This document shows, piece after piece, positions 9,387 through 21,675 of a DNA stretch of 64,000 bases. The notes under the pieces were generated by a model. That model had not been told where the DNA came from. It did no database searches and was given only the letters and a program-made list of their open reading frames with translations. Both the position numbers and the translations under genes were made by a program. Origin of the DNA: Rheum nobile (lineage: Eukaryota > Streptophyta > Magnoliopsida > Caryophyllales > Polygonaceae). Where the stretch lies: NCBI GenBank assembly GCA_027886185.1, contig WOAB01000506.1:372001-436000 (forward strand), written 5' to 3'. Within the stretch, counting starts at the first letter, position 1; every line of letters begins with the position of its first letter.

Positions 9387-11445
9387 AGCGTGAAATCTTG
9401 AAGGAACCCTTATGCAGTTTAGCTTCTTGATATTGTCCGGATGACTGGATCCATATCGGGCCTAATTAATCCTGGAGCAACCAAGAGTTCAACTTGATAT
9501 TTGGCACTTATTTAATTGATCGAATATCCCTTATTTTACTGTTTTATGACTTAACCATCCTTTATTTTACTTAATAACTCATATCCGGCCTTTTTCATTT
9601 TGCAGAAAACCACTCGTAATTTGTATATAGTTTTCATTTAACCATCCTCTCCAATCTTTTAACCCCATAGTATAAGGAATAAGATATAAATTTTCTTGTA
9701 TGTTGATATGAGAAAGTTGTGGTTTACTATAAAATTGAAAAATACAGGATTCTTATGTACAAACATATTAAAAATAAGGGACGATAAATTAAAATATTTA
9801 CAAGAATAAGGGATGGTTAAATGAAAGCAAAATAAGTATTAGGACCGGGGTGATTTACTTCAATGTTTAAAATAAGAGGTAACTAAGTAAAAAAAAGCTA
9901 GAAAAATATAGGGGGGGGGGGGGGGGCGGGGTCCTATTCCAAATTATTGTCCCATATATCATTCATTTTGAAAGGCTATAATATAATGCTGAATGAAATT
10001 TAATGCATTGAAGACATATGCGTACATTAAAATACCACACAAGTTGTTTTTCAAAAACACACGTAACTTTCATGTGTTCGATCTTGTTAGACTGACAATT
10101 CAACTAGAAATACCTAAGATTATACTGGATAAGGCTCTCGGTTCTATCCAACTAAAATAGAAGATAAAATTGAATGATTAGTTGAAGTTGAACTTTTCAA
10201 CTTAATTATTTTAAAATTTTAATTGAATGTTTGATATTATAAACTAAAATAGAATTTTAAATTCAACTTGTTAATTTTTATTAAACTTGGGGGTCACATT
10301 AAGAAATTTTGCAAAATTAAGATATACTCATCTATTTACAAGCTTCTAAAGCTAGAATAACATTTTTTTTACCAAACATTTATTAAGGTTTCGTTTGGCA
10401 AAACTTTTTTGAGATTAATGGAGCTTTATTTTTTTATTTTTTTTGAGATTAATGGAGCTATACGTTAACTTATTAAATTTCATAGATAAGGGTTATAATA
10501 ATAATTTTAAATAAATGTTCATGACTTTAACCAAATAAATTAAGTAAAGTAATTGAATTGTTGAAAAGTTGATTTTGATCAAATATATTTTGCAAAATCC
10601 TAAAAAATATAATACCCCAGAAATATATTTTATGAAAATTAACTTCATAATTGTAATTCCTATATTCATCCAAAGGAGCACCTAGGCATTGAGAAGATCA
10701 TGCTGCCAAATACAGATCCCACAAAATCCATTCTAGACGTAGAGCTATTGGTCGATCAAATCGGGCTCGAGTTTAAGACCACCACAGAAATAATTATTAT
10801 AATCTATCATACCGGATCAAAAAAGGTGTAAGCTCAAGTTGGTAAGGACTAATGATCGGTTTACATATATCAATATATATTGCATACTTAATTAATTTGA
10901 ACAATGTCTAACAACTAGCTAGCTATCAAAATGAATAAGTTAGTAGTAGCTTCTTACAACAACAAAAATTGGTTAAGTAGCTCTGAATTGAAATATTGTT
11001 CGAAAGCGAAAGATTATTTTGTAGTCTCTATTTGTTCACAGCTGTCTAATTAATTATGCATGAAACCAGAATAACTCGAAAATGTGCATGTATAACTGCA
11101 TATATGCCTTGTTGCATTGTGATCGATGATCGACAGCCTAACAAGGAGATGTAAGTATTGATCGATACATATATTTACTCGTAATGATTTCATATATACA
11201 AAGAAACCCACATATTAATTTAATAGCCTATGTCCAGACGTACTCCAGAGCATCGATTATTGGTCATCGATTTTTTACTTTGTGGCCTTGTGGGTAACAA
11301 GTTTTGTCCTGTATTTGTAATTATGCATCGATCTGTTAGCAAAAGACCAATATATCATGCATTACTTAAGTGGAGGTACTATAACAAAATTTGTTATACG
11401 TATCTTGAGAAGTATAAACTATATGTAAATATAGGCAAATACTAT
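9387..11445. other. AT-rich noncoding stretch
   Basis: No coding sequence, RNA gene or clear repeat border is visible. It begins with the probable LINE 5' UTR (to about 9480). A G run at about 9911-9932 is interrupted once by C. Several short A/T runs and a duplicated 'tttttgagattaatggagct' (10408 and 10440) suggest decayed repeats. Confidence 0.5.
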
Positions 11446-11914
11446 TTGCACCGGGCCACAGTGCCACTGACACACACCTACAGGCGCGCGGCGACGGTGG
11501 ATCGATCGAGTCGTATAAATTTTCGGGTTTAGGTCGAGTCGGGTTCTTCTTCGATATTTAAAAAATATTGAATTTTAAAATTATATCGAGTCTTAAACAA
11601 TATCGAGTCAGGTTCGGTTCGAGTCGGATTCTTAAAATTCACCCAAAAATTGTGATTGAAATTCATCGAAAATAATTCATTCACGAACGCAACAATAATT
11701 CTGATTGAAATCCATCGAATATTCTACCCTAAATCCCATACCCTAAATCCTAAACCCTAAAACCATCACCGGCGAGATCGAACTCCCGGTATCACCACCG
11801 CACGGCGGCGCCAGATTAAACTCCCTCCACGCGACGCCCAGGGCACGCGAATTCCGCCGACACCCACCGCCAGCCGCCGGCCGGCACTCAGTGTGCGCCA
11901 CTGACACGGTGCAA
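11446..11914. repeat. Small element with inverted ends
   Basis: The left end TTGCACCGGGCCA and the right end, read inverted as TTGCACCGTGTCAGTGGC, match at most positions. Bases 11515-11660 are rich in 'gtcgagtcggg' motifs and bases 11750-11890 are GC-rich. I could not find a convincing target duplication, so the superfamily is open. Confidence 0.4.
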
Positions 11915-12090
11915 TTAGCTCTTCCGTAAATATAGCTTAGGCACGATGATGAGTGCATAGTAGCTAGTGGTAGGTTGTTAGACTTCACCGTTTTGTATAT
12001 AAGTCTTGTTAGGGATTCTATTACAGCTAATCAATACAAGAGATATTTTTCTCTCAGTTCAGAGCTCTCTACGTGCTTTTATGGCTTCTC

Positions 12091-12803
12091 TTTAGGAATT
12101 GTGTCCTTTAATTAAAAGTGCAATTATCGAACATGAAATATGACTATTAATGAAGATTTATAATCCGGGTATTTTAGGAGTCGTAGTGCTTTGCTAGAAG
12201 CCAATTACGATTAATGTGCTTAATCGGGTTAGGCCCATGACTATAATAATCGGGTCCTATGAGGTCACACACATAGAGTTATCGGGCTGGATCAAACCGA
12301 ACCGAAAGCCCATGTTGGACATGGAGATTTCGGCCCATAGGCTTATGTTGGGATATTGGCTTTTATTATTGATGGATAAGAGTTATCATTAATAATTACT
12401 AGATAAGGAGATATCTTATTAGAAGATATATGAAAACAATATAAAGATATTATATCCATAACTAATGATAAGATATGATCTTATATATGTAATTGGAAAC
12501 ATATAACACTTCCTCCTCTCCTTTGTACGTACGGCCAAACTCCCAAGCAAGAAGCCAAGTTTGACTTCTTCGTTCGTCGTTCTAGCAGACGAGACCGAAG
12601 ACGATCCAGATTCCAGACTCGTGTGGATCAAGTAGAGAAGTCACACTTGTGGTTTTCGATCTCCGCTGAAATCATGCAGGAACGTTTCAGGCTCGCATCA
12701 AACGGTATGTAACTCTACTTCTAATTGATTCATGCATGAGATCCTTGTTAGATACTAGAAAATAGTTTTCTAAAATTCCGCTTATACGCATCTAATCCCA
12801 ACA
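12091..12803 (+). repeat. 5' LTR of copia element
   Basis: It matches 18916-19628 with scattered differences and one short indel (TTTCTTATTG absent here near 12493). It ends CTAATCCCAACA. The first bases have changed (TTTAGG against TTGAAGG). A TATA-like 'cttatatatg' lies near 12480. The two LTRs differ visibly, so the insertion is not recent. Confidence 0.9.
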
Positions 12804-12804
12804 G

Positions 12805-12818
12805 TGGAATCATGAGCC
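12805..12818 (+). other. Primer binding site of copia element (diverged)
   Basis: TGGAATCATGAGCC begins one base after the LTR end and resembles the initiator-Met site TGGTATCAGAGCC with a few changes. The position fits a primer site; the match is imperfect. Confidence 0.6.
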
Positions 12819-13380
12819 GCTTGCATAAATTGATAGGATCAAAATATTAAAAGAGTTAATTTTGATGCATGTCTTGATTCAAATTAAGTGGTAAATTGAT
12901 ATATAGGTTAATTTGCATTATTAAAATTATGACTTTGATTAATTGGATTAGTAAAGTTGTAGAACTTTATGAACAAATATGCATGTAAAATTGTTCTACC
13001 CATACTTGATTCATATGATTTAATTATGCAAGAGATATGATTTTTTGGCATGTTTTAAATCATTAGATTTTGATTTTCATAAGATGGTTCAATTACCCAA
13101 TTTTTTTTTTAAATTTCTGAATTTTTAGAAACTGTTTCATACCCAAAAAAAAATAGTACTGACCGAACCAGATTGGATCCGGTTCAGCGCGCACCATGGC
13201 TCACTCGGTCGGGTCTGCACAGTGTAGACCGCAGACGGAGCCCTGGGCACCTGCACGGCTATAGTGAGGTGGATCTATATAAGGGATTCATAAATCTTGA
13301 TATGGTTATACTCAACAAGAGATCAAAAGACAAAGTTTTGGATCTTGAGGCATAGAGATGAGCCTGACATAGGATGTAGG

Positions 13381-14294
13381 TAGACCTGAACAAACACAGG
13401 TCCGGGCCGGATCCGACCCATTTTTTGAACCCGTTTTTGTGGGCCCGGGCCGGGGCCGTTTGTCGGACCTGAACTGTTAACCGTACCCGCCCGAAAGTCC
13501 GGGCCGGCCTGCGGGCAGCCCGCATTTGAGAAGACCGCGGATTATCCTCTCATTCTTCTCATCTTCCTTCAACCGAGATGCCATGTTCTACGCAACTGCT
13601 GCAACCAAACAAATGCAGCTCATGAACACAAAAAGGGAAACAAAAAAAAGCTAAACTAAACATCCAAAATAACATCACAAAGCCTAACTCGCCCAGAAAG
13701 GGGGGAAATCAACAAAGTGATCCTAAGAGCATCAATCATGCACAAATAAGCTAGCAGAAAGGTTTAAATTTCTATATAATCAATGGAAAGATTTGGATTG
13801 AGAAATACTAACCGGAGGCGGAGATGCAAGAGACTCGAGAGAGATGGTCGACGGTCGCCTGGTCGGAACTCGGAAGATGCGAGAGATAAGGTCGGCGGTC
13901 GCCTGGTCGGAGGCGGAGAGGTGGTCCATGGTCGAGTGGTCGGAAGATGCGAGAGAGATGTCTGAGATGGAGAAACGAGTGAAAGAGAATGAGGAGAGAT
14001 GGAGATTGGAGAAGGAGAGCGACGTGGTTGAAGACTTGAAGTTGAACGAGTGATGCAAAAGATTTAGGTTAGTTTTTTTTTTAAATATATTTATTATATA
14101 ATTAAATTTATATACGGGCCGCGGGCCGGGCCGAGCGGCCCGTACGGGCTTAACCCTAATACCGCGTCTGACCCGTTTATCCGTCCGGTCCGGGCCAACC
14201 GGCCCGTTCGGACTGAAACTCTTGTCCAGGCCCGTATTATTTGACGGCCGGGTGGGCCGGGCCGGACGGGCCGACCCGCGTTTGCTCAGGTCTA
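13381..14294. mobile_element. Non-autonomous hAT element inside copia leader
   Basis: The ends are TAGACCTGAACAAAC on the left and, inverted, TAGACCTGAGCAAAC on the right. Flanks GATGTAGG (13373-13380) and GATGTGGG (14295-14302) form an 8-bp target duplication with one change. Both flanks are then rich in GGGCCGG-type motifs, as in hAT subterminal regions. An open frame on the minus strand around 14000-13780 is preceded by a T-rich tract and could be a captured gene fragment or decayed first exon; I do not recognise it. Confidence 0.85.
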
Positions 14295-14550
14295 GATGTG
14301 GGCCATCAACCAAGAATTATAAGGAGTTATAATTAGTAAATGTTACTTACTTTGATCACATAATACTTGAGGAAGTGCCAAAGTACGCTTGGGTCTTATC
14401 TGAGATAGGGTCTTGGAATCATTTTATTCACCAAGGACAAATTAAATCTGAATAAAATGTGCATTTGCTTAAAATTTAAAGCATGTTTAATTTTGAGCTT
14501 TTGCATGTCAAGCATAAACTTATCTGCATATTACTTCCTTTGTAGAAATC

Positions 14551-16479
14551 ATGTCTAGTAACGATAACTTGAAATTCACCATGCGCGCAATAGTTGAGAA
14601 GAACAAAACTCTGAATGATCTCCAAGGCATGCTCAAAACAGTTGAGCAAAATGTCCAAGTTGACAATAAGAAAGAAGTTCTTATGGTCAACAATGGGAAA
14701 AGGTTCAAGAAGGGTCCTAAAGGGAAGCAACAAAACCAAGGGAAAGGCAAGAAAGTTGCCAAACCCAAGGCAACTGAGAAGCCAAAGGTGGTTGCTCAAC
14801 ATGACTGCTTCTACTGCAAGGAAAAGGGGCACTGGAAGAGAAACTGCCCCAAGTACCTGGAAGACAAGAAGAATGGAACTGTGAGTTTCACTTCAGGTAT
14901 TTTTGTTATTGAAGTCTTAACAACCAAAGCTACTACTTGGGTATTAGATACCAGATATGGTTCTCACATTATTTCGAATGTGCAAGGCCTAAGAAGTAGG
15001 CGGCAGTTGGAGAAGAGAGAGATAGACATGCGCATTGGAAATGGAGCAAGAGTTGCTGCGCTTGCCGTAGGAGATGATAGTCTATCTTTACCCTCTAGCT
15101 TAGTTTTGGAATTGAATAATTGTTATTTCGTTCCTTCAATTACTAAGAACCTTGTTTCGATTTCAGTTTTACATCTTGAAGGTTTTGAATTTATCATTAA
15201 GAATGGAGGCCTTTCTATTTTTAAGAATGATATTTTCTATGTCAATGCTCCCATGAGTAATGGACTCTTTGTGTTGGACCTCAAGTCTGAACTTTATAAC
15301 ATTAATACTAAGAGGCAAAAATCGAATGATTTGAGTGAAGCCTATCTATGGCACTGTCGCTTGGGCCACATTAGCTTAAACCGCATGAAGAAACTCCATA
15401 AAGATGGAATTCTCAAATCAATAGATTGTGAATCTTTTGAGACATGTGAGTCATGCCTAATAGGCAAGATGACAAGATCACCTTTCACTGGGACGAGTGA
15501 AATGGCTACTGAGCTACTGGCCCTAAAACATACTGAAGTATGTGGACCAATGAGCACAGAAGCTAGAGGAGGCTATCGATACTTCATCACATTTACCGAC
15601 GACTTGAGTAGATATGGGTATATCTACTTAATGACGCACAAATCTGAATCCTTTGAAAAGTTCAAAGAGTTTCAAAATGAAGTAGAAACTCAAACTAACA
15701 AGAAGATAAAGGCACTTCGATCCGATCGCGGTGGTGAATATTTGAGCCAGGAGTTTGATCATCATCTGAGAAGTTGTGGGATAATAACACAACTGACTCC
15801 ACCAGGCACGCCACAACTGAATGATGTGTCTGTAAGGAGAAACATGACCATGTTAGACATGGTCCGATCAATGATGAGTTTTGCTAACCTTCCGGTATCC
15901 TTTTGGGGATATGCCCTCACAATCGTTGCGTTCACACTAAACAGGACTCCGTCTAGGACTGTAGATAAGACACCATATGAGATATGGACTGGAAGAGTTC
16001 CAAGTCTGTCATTCTTGAAAATTTGGGGATGTGAAGCTTTTGTAAAGCGTTTACTATCAGATAAGCTTGCACCCAAATCAGATAAATGCTTTTTTATAGG
16101 GTATCCTAAGGAAACCAAGGGATACTACTTCTACAATCCCAGAGAACACAAAGTGTTTGTTGCAAGGGATAGTGTCTTTTTGGCAAAAGAGTTTATTTCC
16201 AAGAAGCCAAGTGGGAGAAATGTTCATCTTGAAGAAGTTCAAGATAAGCAACAAACCTAACAACAAGCCGACATGGACGATGTCGACGAGGATATTCTAG
16301 TATCTAGAGGCATAGATTCCCAAAGGGAAGTCGTCCAGGTACCGGAACCAATACCTCAAGAACCAGATTCAAATGAGGACCCACAAACAGTTGTGGAAAA
16401 TTCTCCAGTTGTTGAACCCACACGTAGATCAAACAGGCCAAGGGCACAACCAAGACGATATGATCTGATTTCATCTTGA
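14551..16479 (+). pseudogene. Copia gag (deleted)-protease-integrase
   Basis: The frame from ATG 14551 encodes a short Gag remnant with a CCHC knuckle (residues 86-99, CFYCKEKGHWKRNC). About 200 residues of normal Gag are missing just after residue 11. The protease active site reads LDTR (residues 132-135) where LDTG is expected. Integrase has the HHCC zinc site (H268, H273, C299, C302) and core. The first catalytic Asp is Glu (HTEVCGP, residue 329), the second is present (D392), and the catalytic Glu is Val (SVRRN, residue 428). TAA at 16258-16260, probably from CAA, ends the first stretch; the same frame continues to 16479. Without these residues neither protease nor integrase should work. 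Confidence 0.9.
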
Positions 16480-17630
16480 CTGCAAGCCTTGATATTCTGC
16501 TTTTAGAAAGCGGAGAGCTTGTCATCTATAAGCAAGCAGCGACAGGTCCAGACTCCGAGAAATGGCTTAAGGCCATGAAATCTGAAATGGATTCTATGTA
16601 TGAGAATCAAGTCTGGGACTTAATAGATTTGCTAGATGGGACAAAACCCATCAGATGCAAATGGGTTTTTAAACTCAAGACATATAAAGATGGAAATATA
16701 TCCGTTTACAAGGCAAGGCTAGTTGCCAAGGGTTTTAAACAGATTCATGGTATTGACTATGATGAGACATTTTCACCGGTCGTAATGATCAGGTCCATTA
16801 GGATACTCCTAGCTATTGCCGCTTATTATGATTATGAGATTTGGCAAATGGATGTCAAGACCGCTTTTCTAAATGGATATTTAGAAGAGGATGTGTACAT
16901 GACACAACTAGAGGATTTTGAAGATCCAACAGACCCTAGGAAAGTATGCAAGCTTACGAAGTCTATTTATGGACTTAAGCAAGCATCCAGGAGTTGGAAC
17001 ATTCGATTTGATGAAGCTATCAAAAAGTTTGACTTCATCAGATGCGAAGAAGAGCCTTGTGTTTACAAGAAGTTTAGTGGGAGCAAAGTGGTCTTCTTAG
17101 TCTTGTATGTGGATGACATACTACTCGTTGGAAATGACATTCCGATGCTAGAGTCCGTTAAGGGATGGCTGAAGAAATGTTTTTCAATGAAGGACTTAGG
17201 AGAAGCAGAGTACATATTGGATATTAAGATCTATAGAGATAGATCTAAGAGGGTGCTTGGACTAAGTCAAGGAACTTATATAAATAAGGTTCTTGACAAG
17301 TTCAAAATGCATAAGTCCAAGAAAGGATTTCTACCCATGCAACATGGCATACACCTCAGCAAGAAGCAGTGTCCTAAGACACCTGCTGATCTAGAGAAGA
17401 TGAGCAAGGTCCCTTATGCTTCAACTATAGGATCTATCATGTATGCCATGATATGTACACGCCCTGATGTTGCATTTGCTCTGAGCATGTGTAGCAGATA
17501 CCAATCGAATCCCGGAGAGGCACATTGGTGTGCAGCCAAGAACATCCTGAAGTACTTGAAAAGAACCAAGGATGACTTCTTGGTATTTGGGGGTGATGAC
17601 GAGTTAGTCGTTCGAGGATACACTGATTAA
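16476..17630 (+). pseudogene. Copia reverse transcriptase
   Basis: A frameshift near 16476 moves Pol into this frame. It contains the RVT_2 domain: WKWVFKLK-like start, ARLVAKGF, the first metal-binding Asp in QMDVKTAFLNG, YGLKQA, and the active site YVDDILL (residues 211-217). The chain then enters the connection region (PYASTIGSIMYAM..TRPD). It ends at a premature TAA (17628) at the start of RNase H (GYTD). The RT catalytic residues look intact. Confidence 0.92.
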
Positions 17631-18093
17631 AGCTTCTAGACAGACCGGGATGATTTTGAGTCCCAGTCAGGATATGTCTTCATCCTGAATGGAGGAGCTG
17701 TGAGCTGGAAGAGCTCCAAGCAGGACACAATGGTTGATTCTACGACAGGCAGAGTACATCGCCGCTAATGAAGTGGTGAAGGAGGCTGTCTGGATTAGGC
17801 AGTTCATTGATGAGCTCGGCGTTGTTCCTAGCATATCAGGGGCAATTGACGTCTATTGTGACAACAATGGCGCCATAGCCCAAGCCAAGGAACCGAGCTC
17901 AAGCTCCAAATCCAGACACGTACTGAGGAAGTATCACCTTATTCGACACATCGTTGATAGAGGAGACTTCAGGATGTGCAAAGTGCACACATATGACAAC
18001 ATTGCAGATCCGTTGACCAAGCATATGCCTAGGCCCAAGCATGAGAGTCACACTAGGGCTAAGGGCCTTAAGCACATTGGAGAATGGCTTTGA
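17631..18093 (+). pseudogene. Copia RNase H remnant
   Basis: Just after the TAA a TAG replaces the likely Gln of the F-Q-T-D motif (about 17637). The frame shifts near 17740. From there AEYIAA, the DNNGAIA motif, SKSRH and the end motif NIADPLTKHM of copia RNase H are readable up to TGA near 18093. It would have removed RNA from the RNA-DNA hybrid. Confidence 0.88.
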
Positions 18094-18915
18094 GATTGTA
18101 TTGTCTTACATTATGAACTTTGTTTTATGTATGTCAGACACGTTTTATGCTTGATTATATGATATACATCTTTCATTCTTATTTAATCATTGCTTGGAAT
18201 TAGATAAAATGTCCAAATAATTTATAATTCGCAAATGGGCTCATCATAAGTGTTTTGATGAATGAAACTCCATTAAGTGAACTAAAGTTATGAATTATTG
18301 AAAGTCCATAGTCTAAGTCATTAACTAGGACACAAATGACTTCATTGAAAACTATATTGTAAGTTGACTGATAGCGCCAGGTTTCATGGGCTATAGGGAC
18401 ATGGAGATGTCTAGTCAATTACATAGATATGTATAGATGATACGTATAGGACTGACCCACCTTAAGACTCTCCAAAAAGGATTGAAGAGTTTTAAGTTAA
18501 ACCATGATTGGTAGATTCCTCAGACATGGGTATAATATGGTTTCTCTTGTGGATTGGTATATCTTTGACGCTGTCAAACGCTGACCGTAACAGGCAGTTA
18601 TAAAGACAGTGATTGGGATTGCCAAAAGTTGAGTGAGAGCTATAGTCATACAAGACTGGAGAAGTCCTCTTGCTTCATGTATATTGTGATGCATGGACAG
18701 GAATGGTGTCTCGGTCACTTGAAGAGCAAGAACTAAAAAATGCATGGCAATGTTCGGATGAATTATCTGTAATCATCCGTTATTTGACAGTTCAGACTCG
18801 AGAGTTCAAGAAACACATTTGATAAGAGATATGGATGTCATCATATCATCAAATAAGATATTAAGAGACAAATGGATTTAACATTGCACACTTGTTTTAA
18901 GGATAAGTGGGAGAT
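18094..18915 (+). other. Copia 3' untranslated region and polypurine tract
   Basis: No coding sequence is seen. The region ends AAGTGGGAGAT (about 18905-18915), the standard copia polypurine tract that primes plus-strand DNA, directly before the LTR. Confidence 0.75.
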
Positions 18916-19628
18916 TGAAGGAATTGTGTTCTTTAATCAAAGGTGTAATTACCGAACATGGAATATGACTATTAATGGAGATTTATAATCCGGATATTTT
19001 AGGAGTCGTAGTGCTTTGCTAGAAGCCAACTACGATTAATGGGCTTAGTCGGGTTAGGCTCATGGCTATAATAATCGAGTCCTATGAGGTCACACACATA
19101 GAGTTATCGGGCTGGATCAAACCGAGCCGAAAGCCCATGTTGGACATGGAGATTTCGGCCCATAGGCTTATGTTGGGAGATTGACTTTTATTATTGATGG
19201 ATAAGAGTTACCATTAATAATTACTAGATAAGGAGATATCTTATTAGAAGATATATGAAAACAATATAAAGATATCATATCCATAACTAATGATAAGATA
19301 TGATCTTATATATGTAATTGTTTCTTATTGGAAACATATAACACTTCCTCCTCTCCTTTGTACGTACGGCCAAACTCCCAAGCAAGAAGCCAATTCGTTT
19401 GCCGTTCTAGCAGACAAGACCGAAGGCGATTCATATTCCAGACTCATGTGGACCAAGTAGAGAAGCCACACTTAGGGTTTTCGATCTCCGCTGAAATTCT
19501 GCAGGAACGTTTCAGACTCGCATCAAACGGTATGTAACTCTACTTCTAATTGATTCATGCATGAGATCCTTGTTAGATGCTAGAAAATAATTTTCTAAAA
19601 TTCCGCTTATACGCATCTAATCCCAACA
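18916..19628 (+). repeat. 3' LTR of copia element
   Basis: It starts TGAAGGAATTG after the polypurine tract and ends CTAATCCCAACA, followed by the TTCTC target duplication. It aligns with the 5' LTR over its full length. Confidence 0.92.
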
Positions 19629-19633
19629 TTCTC

Positions 19634-21360
19634 CTTTCCACGGATCTTGATTATGATATGTTCACAAGAAGGGTTCACATGGGGATAAGTTTTACATGTG
19701 GGACAAATGAGGTGTACTAATTAAATAAATATACATAAGGTTTACTTTTTTTATCTTTTTTTGGGTGAGATCACTTTTTTATACTTAAAACTTAAAAGTA
19801 CACATTTATGAGCATTTATGTATTTTTTTATTGCATTACATGAGGATTTATTTTGGGTCTATAAGAGGTAATATGTCATTACAACGGAACAATAAAGAAA
19901 GGGGATTCAGACTAGTGACTTCATAATCATTTATGTCATACTTAACATTTAAGTTGGTAAGGCTTGAAATTAAATAAACATTTATATATATATATATCGA
20001 GTATGTTTATATTGCAAAGGTTCATATTTAACAAAAAAATATGAACCGATTCACATTTATGTATCATTCTTAAGTATACACTTTTACATATTAATTATAA
20101 ATGCACTTTATACATATATTTTGTGCATTTTTTTATCCGACATAATAATTATGTATGCACTTTATACATATATTTTGTGCAACCCTCCTCTAATACTCAT
20201 ATATATTTATATTGGCAAATCCTTCTACCTGTACCCTACCTAATTATCCACCATTATATTAGAAAAAATCAGTAGACCATAACAAATCCACAAAAGAGAT
20301 AAGATGTCAATGATAGGGCATTTTGTGTTTAATATGTATTGCATTCACTTGTTCGAACTCCGTAGTTGTTTTCCATAAGAAATAAACTCTATAGTTGTTT
20401 ACTTCTGTTTTCCACTCAACAACTAATATAATAAAATCCTACCTTGTCGATTTGATGATTAAACCTATAGAGAGAGACACCAAAGTAGTCATTTATCTAT
20501 TATATCATCATTATAAAGCTACTCCCCTTGGTTTAATATGTAATTGTCTGGCCTAGGGAACTGGACAGGCCGGTTTTTTAGTAAACCTAGAACATAAAAA
20601 GTATATGATTCGTAATTAAATAAAAGCTATAGTGCCTTTCATGATGATCCATTATCATTTGCTTTGTAGACAAGAATTTCATCAGTGGTAGAAAATTATA
20701 ACTACATATAAGTTATTAGGGCATTTTGAAAGTGCATGTACTAAAGATGTGCATGCATGCGCGACTGCGCGAGACTCGATTGATTAATCGGTCTAGCTAG
20801 TTTCTCCAACGTATTATAAATTTGGAGAAATTTTGTTTGATAAAGTTTTTTGCAAAATTTTAAGTGATATTCTGAGTTCTTTTCATTTCAACTCTCTTTG
20901 ATACTTTCCATCACATACGATGTTAATGTCTGGAGGACTGTTTAACACATGGGTCAAATATATATGAGCGTAGCAAATGCAAAAGCCCAACATATATGCG
21001 CACTGAAACTCAAATCTAATATTTATTAGAACTAGGTAATTGACAATTTATTTCTAAAAGTTATTGATTATCATATGTTGATATTCAATTTTCAACTCGT
21101 TGCTAGCAGTCTAAACCTTGTAGGCAAGTCATTGCTCCTACGTCGTTGGTTCTCGTTGCAACGCCCTCTGTTTGGTCGCAAACGCTTGGTCCTCTACGTA
21201 CCTCATCAACCTCTCTCTTTATTTAGTTTATGAATTTTGTTGTGATGACATCAGTAACTCTGAGATTATGCACGCATATCTCATTATTCCGTTTCATGAC
21301 CTATGTTTTTTCCGCGAGAAAAAATAAACATATTTACCCATCACATTAAGAGAAGGCAAT
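19634..21360. other. AT-rich noncoding stretch
   Basis: No gene is supported. It holds a (TA)n tract near 19985 and a short direct repeat 'atgcactttatacatatattt' at about 20100 and 20153. It is the right flank of the copia insertion and the left flank of the foldback element. Confidence 0.5.
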
Positions 21361-21675
21361 GGCTATATGTACGCAGTTTTTTGTCTTTATGCACGCGAAA
21401 CTGTGCGCGTAGCTTAGCAGCATGGAGTTATGCGCATAAGTTACGCGCACAGAGGTATAATTGGCATTTTTGAAATGTCTGGACAAAACCTGTGTGCGTA
21501 ACTTACGCGCACAATGTGATACCCTGACAACCCCATGCATGTATCTTATGTGTATGGTGCGTCTAAGTTAAGCGCATGACCACTATAATATTTAAATAAA
21601 AAAAAATTGCAAATTTTTCTGGTGTGCCTAAGTTAGGCGCACCATACTAAAAACAAATTGCACTTTTTTCCATAA

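Larger units (their letters stand above)
12091..19628 (+). mobile_element. Ty1/copia retrotransposon, complete but defective
   Basis: Two 713-bp LTRs flank gag-pol in the copia order (protease, integrase, RT, RNase H). TTCTC occurs directly before the 5' LTR (12086-12090) and directly after the 3' LTR (19629-19633), a 5-bp target duplication that fixes both borders. Most of gag is deleted and a hAT element sits at 13381-14294. Pol carries substitutions at key protease and integrase residues plus stops and frameshifts, so it is not autonomous. Confidence 0.92.

Noticed and set aside
9387..12085. Hidden host gene in the largest gene-free stretch
   Set aside because: Short frames only, no splice-linked exons with protein-like sequence, and several repeat scars.
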